Shown here: positions 24,775 to 34,112 of the stretch, piece by piece | Position numbering within the stretch: the stretch's first letter is position 1 | Layout of the letters: each line of letters begins with the position of its first letter | Assembly (NCBI GenBank): GCA_963422465.1 | Contig: OY730172.1 | Location: 2,914,001 to 2,978,000 of the forward strand | Reading direction: 5' to 3' | Length of the DNA stretch: 64,000 nucleotides | Source of the DNA: Lichina pygmaea | Taxonomy: Eukaryota; Ascomycota; Lichinomycetes; Lichinales; Lichinaceae | The notes under the pieces: model-generated | What the model was told of the DNA's origin: nothing | The model's input: the letters and a program-made list of their open reading frames with translations, nothing else | The model's database searches: none | Made by a program: the position numbers and the translations under genes

Positions 24775-25281
24775 TCAGGAACCTCGCGAACTGCCAGCTC
24801 CTCCTGCAGCAGTTCCGGCAGGAGCAGGACTGAACAGCTCGGCCTGCAGCGCGGACGTGTCAATGACCGTCGCCGACAAATCTTCACCATCCACCTCTAT
24901 TTCAGCAACAAGGCACTGGAGCTTCTTCTTTGCTTGACCCTCAGCACCCTCAAGAACCTTTCGCTTTTGGGACACACGAGCCTGCAGCTTGGCAAGCTGC
25001 TTGACAAGAGCATCCCGCTTGGCCTCATCAACAGCCAAATCCTCGCGAAGGTTATCCCGAGTCATGTTCAGCGACTTCCAAGAAAGTGACACACAGGACT
25101 TTCCCTGATGAGTGCACTCAGCGCACTTCAACTTATCGTTGTCGTCAGACATTCGGAAGCAGGGCTTGTGGTTCAAAACACAGAAGTCACACGGAGCAAG
25201 CGACACAAAGTTATGATCACAGATCTGGGCTGCCAGTTGGTTTCGGTAAGCAGAGGCACATGATTTTGCAGATATACTCAA
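24775..25281 (-). CDS. Antisense Zn2Cys6-type zinc cluster and coiled-coil protein carried by Gypsy G2
   Basis: Open for 168 codons on the minus strand between the chromodomain end and the 3' LTR. Six cysteines are spaced C-x2-C-x6-C-x11-C-x2-C-x6-C, again within the fungal Zn2Cys6 consensus, followed by a Leu/Lys/Asp-rich stretch predicted by eye to be a coiled coil. The codon at 25279-25281 is TTG, not ATG. The frame stays open further into the LTR, so the true start or a 5' exon is unresolved. A minus-strand TATA-like CCTATAAATGAG lies in the 3' LTR near 25350. Sequence similarity to the G1 antisense frame is low but the layout is the same. Confidence 0.55.
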   Translation of the reverse strand: MSISAKSCASAYRNQLAAQICDHNFVSLAPCDFCVLNHKPCFRMSDDNDKLKCAECTHQGKSCVSLSWKSLNMTRDNLREDLAVDEAKRDALVKQLAKLQARVSQKRKVLEGAEGQAKKKLQCLVAEIEVDGEDLSATVIDTSALQAELFSPAPAGTAAGGAGSSRGS

Positions 25282-25319
25282 GAATTCATCAGGACGATGA
25301 ATGAAGGAGAGGAGGGTAG

Positions 25320-25915
25320 TGTTACAACCCAGGGATGGGAGCCACTCATTTATAGGTAATCAGGCCGCAGGCCAGGCAAGAGGACACCATGGAAGTCAAG
25401 TGACCAACCAACAAGGGGTCACGTGACTGTCGAGACACACGGGAGTCTTGACGCATGATGCATGAAGCATCGAGACAATCTCACCAGTCTTGACGCAGGG
25501 TGCATGAAGCATCGAGACAATCTCACCTGTCTCAACGCAGGATGCATGAAGCATCGAGACAATCTCACCTGTCTTGACGCAGGGTGCATAACATGGTGGG
25601 ACTGTCAAGACAATCTCACCCGTCTTGACGTCAAGACTGTCAAGACAATCTCAATTGTCTCGACAGGCCAGCACTATATAGTCTGGCGATAGTTCCCTTA
25701 TGGAACGATCGTCTTCAACTCATGTTGTGATCCAGACAACTAGATCTACTTCAATACAATCCTTTGTACAAAGCCGTGATCAGGTGTCACCACCACCATG
25801 TTCCACCAAACCCCTTCGCGCTCCTTGACACTCCTCTCCTGCGAGAACCAACCCGCCTTCCACCTCTCACCCTAATCCTATACTCGGATAGGACAGTACG
25901 GTACAGACCGCAACA
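25320..25915 (+). repeat. 3' LTR of Gypsy G2
   Basis: 596 bp, preceded by the purine tract gaaggagaggagggtag and followed by duplication CTCGA at 25916-25920. It differs from the 5' LTR by one 2-bp indel and about 27 transitions. Confidence 0.92.
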
Positions 25916-27250
25916 CTCGACTGGTGACTTGATTAGCTCTTGGTGCAGCGACTACGAGCAGTCTGGGAAGCCGCCCACCATCGACTGCCCCGAGGTTCCC
26001 AGCCTGCACCACGTGGAGGTTCGAGTTGTTGCAGGCCAGACTGGTGTTGTAGCCTGGTGAAAGTCCACTTGTGTTATGATGTCTCAGGACTGTGAGATAC
26101 TAATAGTGTCATCCACCCATTATGTCACTCTTGCTTCACTGGCCTCCAACTAGGTTGTGTCCTGTTGTCAGAGTATCAGTGTCTCAGGAACTGGTGGCAT
26201 ACTGGTTATGTTAATCTCATAATCTGTTGTGTTGAATTCAGAGATCAGGTCATTCTCCCAATAGATCTTGTTGATCTAATCTTGGACTATGTGCAGATCC
26301 TCCAGTGATCTTTGTAGATTGTTCTCCAGTTTTTTGATGTGCTGTCTGAGATTATCCTCCTGTCCAAGGAGTGTTACTTCCAACCAGTTCATGGGTAGTG
26401 TGCTTCTGGGAGCTCTTGGTGGCTTCTGAATACTCTTGCCTTTCCAGGCACCAGTGGCATTCAACTGCTTACTCTTGCCTTCTTCTTTTCTCTTGCTTCA
26501 GCAGTTGGCTGCAAGGTGGCGTACCTTCTGGTAATTATAGCACTTCTGTGTTTATTTTTTCTTTGTTGCCTGTGGTGTTGTTGTATTGATTTCCATGGAC
26601 ATTAGACTATACTTGTTCTATGCTGGCACTGTTTTCTTACTCTATAGTTTTGTATACTTGCCTCACTTCTCAAGCTCTTGTTCAAACTGTCAGTTGTTGA
26701 TATGTACTGCTGTGTCAATCATGTCTTCAAGATCAGTGAGTCAGTCTCCACATGCAATGTCATCCTTGACTTGTTTCTTGAGAGTTTGGTAGAATAGTGC
26801 TGTTAAAGCACTGTCCCCCCACTGTATCCTTACAGACAGCTGTTAGAACTTCACCACAAAGTCTGATACTGACTCTGTCTGCCATAGTGCCTGGAGCTTT
26901 TATTCCACATCTTGTTTCTTGTCAATAACTCCAAAAGTTTTCTTCACCTGGGTCTTGAAGATCAAGAACCTTCTGATGATCTGCTATGTTGCAGTCTCCA
27001 TGTTTAAGAGATCTTCCTTATTGTCAAGGAAGTCTTGTAGGTAGATGTTGAACTATGCAAACATCAGTCTGTCCAGGTAGGAGGCTGTGAATAGCACCTT
27101 CTCCTGTTCTGTCAGAAATTGTGTGGCATTAAACCTGTAGTAAAGCTCAAGCTGAGAGAAGAATAACTCCAATCCTTCTCATAATCTATCATACCTTTTC
27201 AGTGTACCTACCTTCAACAGCTTTGGAGGTAAGGTGAGGGTGGTAGAGGT

Positions 27251-27685
27251 TTGATTTTTTTTGATTTCATTCTTACACTGATTTGGCTGTTAAGCCATGC
27301 AGAACTTGAAGGATTTTTGTCTCTGGTAGACTTGACTCGGGGACCTCACGCATTTACCGTACACCCCGTGGTTTGTAGTGTACGTACTGTGGGAAAACCC
27401 CAAACCCCGTAGGGGAAATAGGAAAACCACAGTAATGAGGGTTTTGTGGATCTTGACAGATATTGGGTGAGCTATTTCTTGAGGGTTTTCATACATCTTG
27501 CGAGGAGTACATCTTAGACAAGTTCTATGAATCTCGGAGGTTTTTGTGGCAGAATGTGGGGTGGGTCAGATTTGAACTGACGACTAGTTTAGTCAGGTTC
27601 TCCAGGCCTGACACCACTAGTTCCGGGTCATGGGTGCCACGTAGTGGGAAACTCTCACCAGCTTCCTGCTACACCATGCCGCCCC
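27251..27685 (-). mobile_element. tRNA-headed SINE with a LINE-like 3' tail
   Basis: 435-bp insertion with a 14-bp target duplication (agggtggtagaggt at 27237-27250 and 27686-27699). On the minus strand the head has an A-box-like TGGTGTAGCAGG (27665-27676) and a B-box AGTTCAAATCTG (27567-27578) inside a perfect 5-bp T-stem (GTCAG/CTGAC). The 3' end, about 27251-27310, resembles the 3' end of the local LINEs (TCTGCATGGCT..., CAGTGTAAGAAT) and then an A-rich tail. This is the plan of a SINE moved by a partner LINE that recognises a shared tail. The A-to-B-box spacing is longer than in a normal tRNA, so it is not a working tRNA gene. Confidence 0.7.
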
Positions 27686-27722
27686 AGGGTGGTAGAGGTA
27701 GGTGGTGTCTGGTCTTGCACCT

Positions 27723-27993
27723 TGTGACGAGGCAATAGCAGAGCAGAACTCAAGCCTAACTGATTTGGTAACCTTGACCTGACTTGGCTTGAGACTTGAG
27801 ACTTGGATTGATGTACAAGGCGAAAGACGAGGAAGGAAAAGAGAAAAGAAGAGAAGAAGCTGGGGGAGCAGGAGAAGTTCTTATAGGCAGGGGATCAGGC
27901 AACAGCGGAGCAAACAGGCAAACAGTGCAGATGGGACTTCCCGGCAAGGTGTGTGGCTTGTGCCAGATATGCAACTGGGCCAGAACCGTGACA
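27723..27993 (-). repeat. 3' LTR of G3 copy C
   Basis: 271-bp LTR, differing at one transition from its partner. Confidence 0.92.
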
Positions 27994-30900
27994 TTACCCC
28001 CCTCCTTCACATGGTGAACTCCTGTGAGCCTCAGGCCACTCGTGGGTGTAGTTCCGTGGCTGTGGTTTCCTTGGGTATTTCTCATGGAAGTTGTAGATAG
28101 CGTCTTTGGCGTTGTCAAGATACTCAATAGGCTCTTCAGTGGTATCTTTGATTGGCCATCCAGACCATTTGACCAGGTACTTGAACTTCTGTCAAGATGT
28201 TGCTGGCTTGGAGTCAAGGATTTCTTCAACCTGGAACTCTTCATCTGTGTCTTGACCAATGACAGGGCCAGGGTGTTCATTTGATTGGCCAGGGATAGGA
28301 TTAGCAGGTGTCAGACGTAGAAGGGAAACATGAAAGACAGGGTGGATCTTGAGAGTGTGTGGAAGCTCCAGATGGCAGGCACAGCTTCCGACTGTCTTCA
28401 ACACCTTGAATAGTCCAATCCACTTGTTGTCAAGCTTTTTGCATGGGTGGTGTGTCCTGATGTTCTTGGTATTCAGCCAAACAAGATCTCCAGTTTGATA
28501 GGATGGTGACGGGACTTGATGCAAATTGGCGGTGTGAGCTTGAGCTTCCTGGGATAGTCGGAGTTCAGCTTGCAACTGTTCCAGAATCTGCGTCATTTCT
28601 CCAGAGATTTCCATAGCATCTTGGTTGCAGGCTTCACCCATGGGTGTGATGCTGAGCTGTGGATGGAACCCTTTGTTGGCAAAGAACGGTGACATGCCAG
28701 AGGAATCAGACTGGGAGTTGTTCTGCGTGAACTCTGCCAGAGGAAGCCATTGGACCCAGTCATCTTGGAGATAGTTGACATAGGATCTCAGGTAGTGTTC
28801 AAGCTCCTGATTCTCTTGTTCTGTCTGACCATCTGTCTCTGGGTAGTGTCCTGAGGATAGTCGTAGCATGACGTCAAGATGGGCACAGAGTGCTTTCCAG
28901 AATAAGCTGACAAACTGACCTCCTCTGTCTGAGACAATACTCCTGGGCAAGCCATGGGTATGGACAACAAACTGGATGAACATCCGGACAAGATGTGAGG
29001 TTGTCATCTCAGTACATGGTACAAAGTGGTGTTCTTTGGTGAGACAGTCAGTGATGACCCAGATGTGCTTGGCACCAGGGAAGCAGGCATCTCTTGATTT
29101 GGGCAAGTCAGTAATGAAATCCATAGCCAGATTCTGCCAACGTTGCTGAGGTACAGGAAGAGACAGCAGCTCTCCTTGGCGATCACGGGCAGGCTTTGCT
29201 CAAGAGTAGACATGACAATTCCTGATGTACTGCCATATGATGTTCACCATCTTTGGCCAATAGTACCAACAAGACAGAAGATTGTGGGTCTTGGCAATCC
29301 CAGTGTGGCCAGCCATTGCTTGGTCATGGACTTCTTGGAACAGGTGTAGGCGTAGCTCATCGTTCTCAGGGATCCAGAGTCAGTTCTTGTAGAAGAGACA
29401 GTTATTTTCCAAGCTGCAGTCTGAGAGAGACACTTCTCGACTGTGCCTGACACTATCCCTTAGCATCTGTGACACTGTTGCCACTGGATCACCTTCAGCA
29501 AGGTTGTTATAGGCAGCTTGGATAACGTCTGAAAGAGGTGTAGCATCAGGTTCAGTGTCAACTGGTGCAGCTTCTGAACATCTCAGGATCTGGATGGGCT
29601 TGACTTGAACCTCTGAATGTGCAAGATTCTTGGGCTTGAGGATGACTTGCTCCATGAAGTCTTGACAGGGATCACTGTCTGACAGGAGGTCTTGGGAATG
29701 TTGAGTGAGGGTGTCGGCCTTGCACTGACTGCCTGGACAGTAGCTGATCTTGAAATTGAAGTGTGACAAGAACTTGCTCCAACAGGCTTGACGGCGGGAA
29801 AGGCGCTTTGACAACATGAAGTACTCCAAGTTCTTGTGATCAGAGATCACTTTGACAGGTTCTGGAGATCCTTCAAGCTCTGCTCGCCATTCTTCAAAGG
29901 CACAGACAATTGCCAGCAACTCTTTGTCGTAGATTTTGTAGTTGCATTCTGCTGGCAGGTGGCGGTGTGACAAGAAGGCAACAGGGCGTAGAACTCCTTC
30001 ATGGTCTGGCTGTGACAGGACAGCACGAGAGACGTAGTCAGAAGCGTCAGTCTCAACAACACACTCCTTCTCTGGATCAAAGTGCTGCAGGATGGGTGCA
30101 GTGCTGAACACCTTCTTGATGCTTTTAAACAAGCACTGCTCTGGGATTTCCCACTTGAAGGCAACATTCTTCTTGGTCAGAGCTGTGAGCGGGGATGCAA
30201 GCTTGGCAAAGTCTTTGATGAACCGGCGGTAGAAGTTTGCAAAAGCAATAAAGCTCTGCACTTCCTCGAGACTGGTAGGAGGCTTCCACTCCTTGATGGT
30301 GTCAGTCTTGGCTGGGTCCATACTCACAGATCCAGGTCAGCTGTCTTCAGTGGCAGACTGAATGATGAGGCCAAGGTACTTGACTTGATGGACTTCAAAG
30401 TCACACTTGGAGATGTTAACTTGCAGGCTTGCATCTTGTAGTCGACTGAGAACAAGCTTGACATACTTCTGGTGTTCCTTGAGTGTCTGACTGTAGATAA
30501 GGATGTCATCCACATAGGCAGTGCTAAAGATGTCAAGGATATCAGGTCCCAAAACATCATTGATGTAGTTCTGGAATGTGCTTGGAGTATTGGCAAGACC
30601 AAAGGGCATGACAAGGTATTCGTAGAGGCCTGAGCGTGTGCGGAATGCAGTCTTCCATTCTTCACTTTCCTTCATCCGGATACAGTTGAAGACACCAACA
30701 ATGTCAAGCTTGGTGTACCACACAGCTTTGCAAAGCTGGTCCAACATCTCCCGGATCAGTGGTAGGGGGTAACAGTTCTTGATGGTGATAGTGTTGAGTG
30801 CTCTGTAGTCTACACAGAAACACAATCCACCTCCTGGCTTCTTGACAAAGAGGACTGGTGCAGCAGTAGGTGATGAAGATGCTTGAATGAAGCCCTTGTT

Positions 30901-32758
30901 CAGGTTCTCTGTCAGGTATTTCTTGAGAACTTCAAGTTCTTCTCTGCTCATGCCGTACAGAGGTCCAGAGGGTGCCTGGGTTCCTGGTTCCATCTTGATC
31001 TTGTGGTCAACTCCTGGGCGTAGAGGAGGAAGCTTGTCAGCGTCATCCTTGCTGAAGATGTCCAGGAACTTGTGGTACTGAGCAGGGAGAAGTGTGGCAG
31101 GATCCACACACTTCTTTGGCTTCAACACCTGCTCAATGTCTCTCAGAGAAATACTGAACACCTGGTGATCTGGCTTGGCAGCAAGGAGAGAAAATGCGGC
31201 AGCATTGATGGGGATTGGTGTGGCAGAAAGAGGCTTGGGATCCTGAGGCTTTCCAGCAGACGTCTTGGCTTCAAGATCCAAAGAGATTGGATAGCTATTG
31301 TTTGACTTGAGGCATGCGGATCAGCAGTGATCTGACTTGAACATGATTAAGGTGTTTGCCCAATCAATGTGTGGCCTGTGCTTCTGGAGCCATGGCATCC
31401 CCAGAATCACATCATAGTGAAGACTAGGAGACACAAAGAGAGAGACTTCTTCCTGGTGCACACCATGTGCTGTGGTCATGATTATCTTGGTGAGATGCGT
31501 GGTTTGTGATGTCTTGCCATCGAACGATCGCAATATGCGTGGGTAGGGGAGAGGTTCTTGGTGAAGAGATTGCGCAAAGGAAGCACCAATGCAGCCAAAT
31601 GCTGAACAGCCAGAGTTAATAAGAGTATTGCACTTGAATTTCCCATCTAGGATACAAGGAAGAAACAAGCACTTACTGTCTAATTGCTGGTCTGGAGACA
31701 GATAGCCAACATGGAGATCCTTTTCATGTTCTTGGGTGCGACGATGACCAAGGACTACTTGTTTTCCGACTCTGGAGTAGTCTCAACAGTGGCAGACTTG
31801 GTGGTGGTCGTGGTGGTGGTAACAACAGGCATGCTTTTCACTGGACAGAAGGTTGAGACGTGACCTTGGTTCCCACAGTAGAAGCAGAGACCTTTGCTTC
31901 GGCGATGTTCTCACTCTTCTGGTGTCAGCTTAGAGTGGCTGAGATCCATAGTAGGACTTGGTGGCTGTGGCGTGAAGGCTGGCTTGATGAACCCTGGACG
32001 CAGAACTGAAGCTCCTGACCGTGGAACTGAGGCTTGGGTGGGAGGTGCTTGACGTGGACGGCGAGAGTTGGCAGAAGTGGCACGCAACTGGTTGTCCTGC
32101 AGCTGGCATTCCTCAACAAGCTTCTGATAGCTGATGTCCTTGAGGTTGATGCTGACAAGCTGCTTGGCAAGCTCTTCAGAGACAGCGCATCGAAGATGGC
32201 ACTTCAAGGTCTTGTCGTTGAAGCCTGTGCGTGGAGCATACTGATTGAACTCTGTGAAGAACTCGGCAAAGGAACGGTTGGCCTGACGTAAGGTGATGAG
32301 CTTCCTCTGAGCTAGGAACTCTGGGTCTGGGTCGGAGAAGGTGTTCCGGAGATCTTGGACAATGTCGTGCCAGTCAATGTACTGGCCAGCCGTGATCTTA
32401 GCTGAGATGTAGGACTGCGCAGTGCCAGTCATGCGTGAAAAGACGTACGCAATCCGCGATGTTTCCGTGGGGTACCAGTCAGTGTTGAGCGTCATCTTGA
32501 GTGACAGTGACGTGATGAAGCTCTCAAGCTTCTCATGCGTGATTTCCGTGTTTCCGCCATCGCCACTGAAGATCTCTGGGTCAGCAGTGCGTTCGGACTT
32601 GGACTTGGGAGTAGTGTTAGTAGCTTGAATTCGCATGAACTCTGCAAACATGTTGCGAAGGAACTTGTCATTTCCAGCAACTGGCATAGCTTGGTCTGGT
32701 TGTTGAGACATGACAAGGATGTGAACGTGGCTTGGTGAAGTGTGTTATGGTTGGGTAG

Positions 32759-32767
32759 GTCTTTCGC
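32759..32767 (-). promoter_or_regulatory. Putative self-primer binding site of G3 copy C
   Basis: On the minus strand GCGAAAGAC, two bases after the LTR, is complementary to GTCTTTCGC in the LTR (32867-32875). Copies B and D have ACGAAAGAC and GTCTTTCGT instead, so the pair changed together. Confidence 0.65.
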
Positions 32768-32769
32768 AG

Positions 32770-33040
32770 TGTGACGAGGCAATAGCAGAGCAGAACTCAA
32801 GCCTAACTGATTTGGTAACCTTGACCTGACTTGGCTTGAGACTTGAGACTTGGATTGATGTACAAGGCGAAAGACGAGGAAGGAAAAGAGAAAAGAAGAG
32901 AAGAAGCTGGGGGAGCAGGAGAAGTTCTTATAGGCAGGGGATCAGGCAACAGCGGAGCAAACAGGCAAACAGTGCAGATGGGACTTCCCGGCAAGGTGCG
33001 TGGCTTGTGCCAGATATGCAACTGGGCCAGAACCGTGACA
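32770..33040 (-). repeat. 5' LTR of G3 copy C
   Basis: 271-bp LTR. On the minus strand it has CCTATAAGAAC as TATA region and a CT-rich leader before the predicted transcript start. Confidence 0.92.
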
Positions 33041-33141
33041 CACCTGAGGTGCAGTCTGGGCTCAGCCTGCCTGTGAAGGGGTAGGGCTGTGTGGATCTGC
33101 TATTGTATTGAGCTAGTGTCCTATATGTTAGAGGCTGAAAC

Positions 33142-33492
33142 TGTTAAGAGCCAGTCCATGTTCACACAGAATGTGGGTGGTCTATGTGTCTGACTGAGGA
33201 GGGCAGGGACTCAATAGATGAATAGCAAGTGGGGTAACTCTCTTACTATTATTGTTGGTATATTGTGTGTGTTCAGCCTGGAGAGCTATTCTCCCTGGCT
33301 ATCTGGGTTCTCTTATATACAGAAGCCTGAGGGGGGGGGTCCTCCCCAAGGGGTATCAGCTTTCTGTGTGGCAGAGTTGGCAGAGCTTGTTGTATCTCTG
33401 CCACCTCTGCCACCGGGTCGGGTGAACATTGTTCCGTGTACCTCTGTACACTCGCTTAGGTCGGCTCAGCCGTTCCGGCCTGGGCCTTAACA
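33142..33492 (-). repeat. 5' LTR of the old G1 relative
   Basis: 351-bp LTR. The TGTTAAGG start, TATATAAG box and AGGCTGAA segment are shared with G1, but it lacks the palindromic array. The segment and its primer site (TTCAGCCT on minus, 33132-33139) remain complementary. Confidence 0.85.
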
Positions 33493-34112
33493 GAGAGCTC
33501 AGATTGGGAAGATGACTAGTCGCAAGACTTGAGACTCGAAGATTCTGGTGGTGGAGAAGGGGAACAGCAACAATAGCGACGGGGATTCAGATTAGGAGGA
33601 GAAATGCGGGGTGTCTCGCGACTTTTGTTGCCCCCATACAAATCATTGCGAATACTTTTGTCGCCGGCTTCCGTAGTGATGTTGAGAGATGCGTTCTACG
33701 TATGTACATACGTACCGGTACTCCGTATAAGAGTCTCGACGAGAACGATTGGTAACGTGGTGATAAAAGTCCTCCAATGACATCATATATTATAAGTGCC
33801 TCCTCTGTACTCCGTCCGCCTGGATTTGTGTGTGAAGTGCAGTACAAGTAAAGAAGAGCAGCTGGAAACAAATGCCGAGACCAAAATGATAACATGCAGT
33901 GTAGAACAGACTACTTCATAAAACGGTACTCCCAGTGCAGAGGCAACTCCATTTCGATGAAGGAGGACACGGAAGAAAATATATACGTACTAGTTGAACA
34001 AGCCGAGCAAAAAAAGACCGACGCTGTGGGACAAGCCAAGAACAGTAGAGTCATGGAAGCAATATACCGTCTGGCTGTCTGCCGCACCGTGGCGCATAAC
34101 TCGTCGCAATGA
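33493..34112. other. Intergenic; border between transposon island and host genes
   Basis: 620 bases from the old LTR end to the stop codon of the DUF2408 gene. It includes that gene's 3' UTR. A 72-codon plus-strand frame (33894-34112) shows no recognisable domain and is not called. Confidence 0.5.

Larger units (their letters stand above)
19380..25915 (+). mobile_element. Ty3/Gypsy chromodomain retrotransposon, family G2 (fossil)
   Basis: 6.5-kb element inside repeat X with exact 5-bp duplication CTCGA. Parts: 5' LTR 19380-19977; primer site 19980-19987; gag from ATG 19996; CCHC knuckle 20758-20799; a Cys/His module region 21124-21396; protease with DSGA near 21615; reverse transcriptase with YLDD at 22668-22679; RNase H about 23090-23460; integrase about 23580-24300; chromodomain about 24670-24830; antisense zinc-cluster frame 24775-25281; polypurine tract; 3' LTR 25320-25915. 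It is broken, with roughly a dozen interruptions. The LTRs differ at about 27 of 596 sites by eye (4-5%), nearly all at CpG. Its sequence differs from G1 and G3, so it is a separate family. Confidence 0.93.
18897..26036 (-). repeat. Repeat X, copy 2, split by Gypsy G2
   Basis: Pieces 18897-19379 and 25921 to about 26036 align in order with 10487-11080 of copy 1, at clearly lower identity. Gypsy G2 splits it with duplication CTCGA (19375-19379, 25916-25920). Its left side is cut by the G3 copy B LTR. Its right end meets gag sequence of the old G1 relative at about 26036; that boundary is approximate. It could be the 5' part of a second LINE-X chimera with LINE HE, but the deciding flank lies in the N gap. 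Confidence 0.6.
27723..33040 (-). mobile_element. Ty3/Gypsy chromodomain retrotransposon, family G3, copy C (fossil, young)
   Basis: 5.3-kb minus-strand element with exact duplication cacct (27718-27722, 33041-33045) inside gag of the older Gypsy. LTRs of 271 bp differ at one site only, so insertion is recent. Parts on minus: primer site 32759-32767; gag from 32711; CCHC knuckle about 31915-31860; protease about 31668-31360; reverse transcriptase about 31080-30340 with YVDD at 30505-30516; RNase H about 30240-29800; integrase about 29400-28500; chromodomain about 28290-28150. It has about five or six interruptions, the fewest of the three G3 copies. Young LTRs with an already broken interior suggest it may have been copied with help from another element. 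Confidence 0.92.
26037..33492 (-). mobile_element. Old Gypsy relative of G1 (partial fossil), hosting a SINE and G3 copy C
   Basis: Minus-strand remains: 5' LTR 33142-33492, primer site 33132-33139, start of gag to 33041, then gag resuming at 27722-27686 and 27250-26037. Gaps between these pieces are filled by G3 copy C (duplication cacct) and a SINE (14-bp duplication). The gag-side peptide around 26464-26276 is recognisably like the equivalent region of G1 after its CCHC knuckle. The element is cut by repeat X at about 26036, so nothing after gag is visible. It is much more diverged than G1 and broken at many points; it is probably the oldest LTR element in this island. Confidence 0.8.

Noticed and set aside
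1972-25915. An altered genetic code as explanation for the interrupted Gypsy frames
   Set aside because: Host genes in the same window (P1, Pex19, PQ-loop, DUF2408) read cleanly with the standard code, so the Gypsy frames are simply decayed.
27567-27685. Functional tRNA gene
   Set aside because: The T-arm is perfect, but the acceptor and D-arm do not pair properly, A- and B-boxes are too far apart, and the unit lies inside a 435-bp retroposed insertion.
1274-33492. Classical RIP as the main source of decay
   Set aside because: LTR pairs differ mainly at CpG, not CpA, and the elements are not strongly AT-enriched; some RIP-like changes may still be present.
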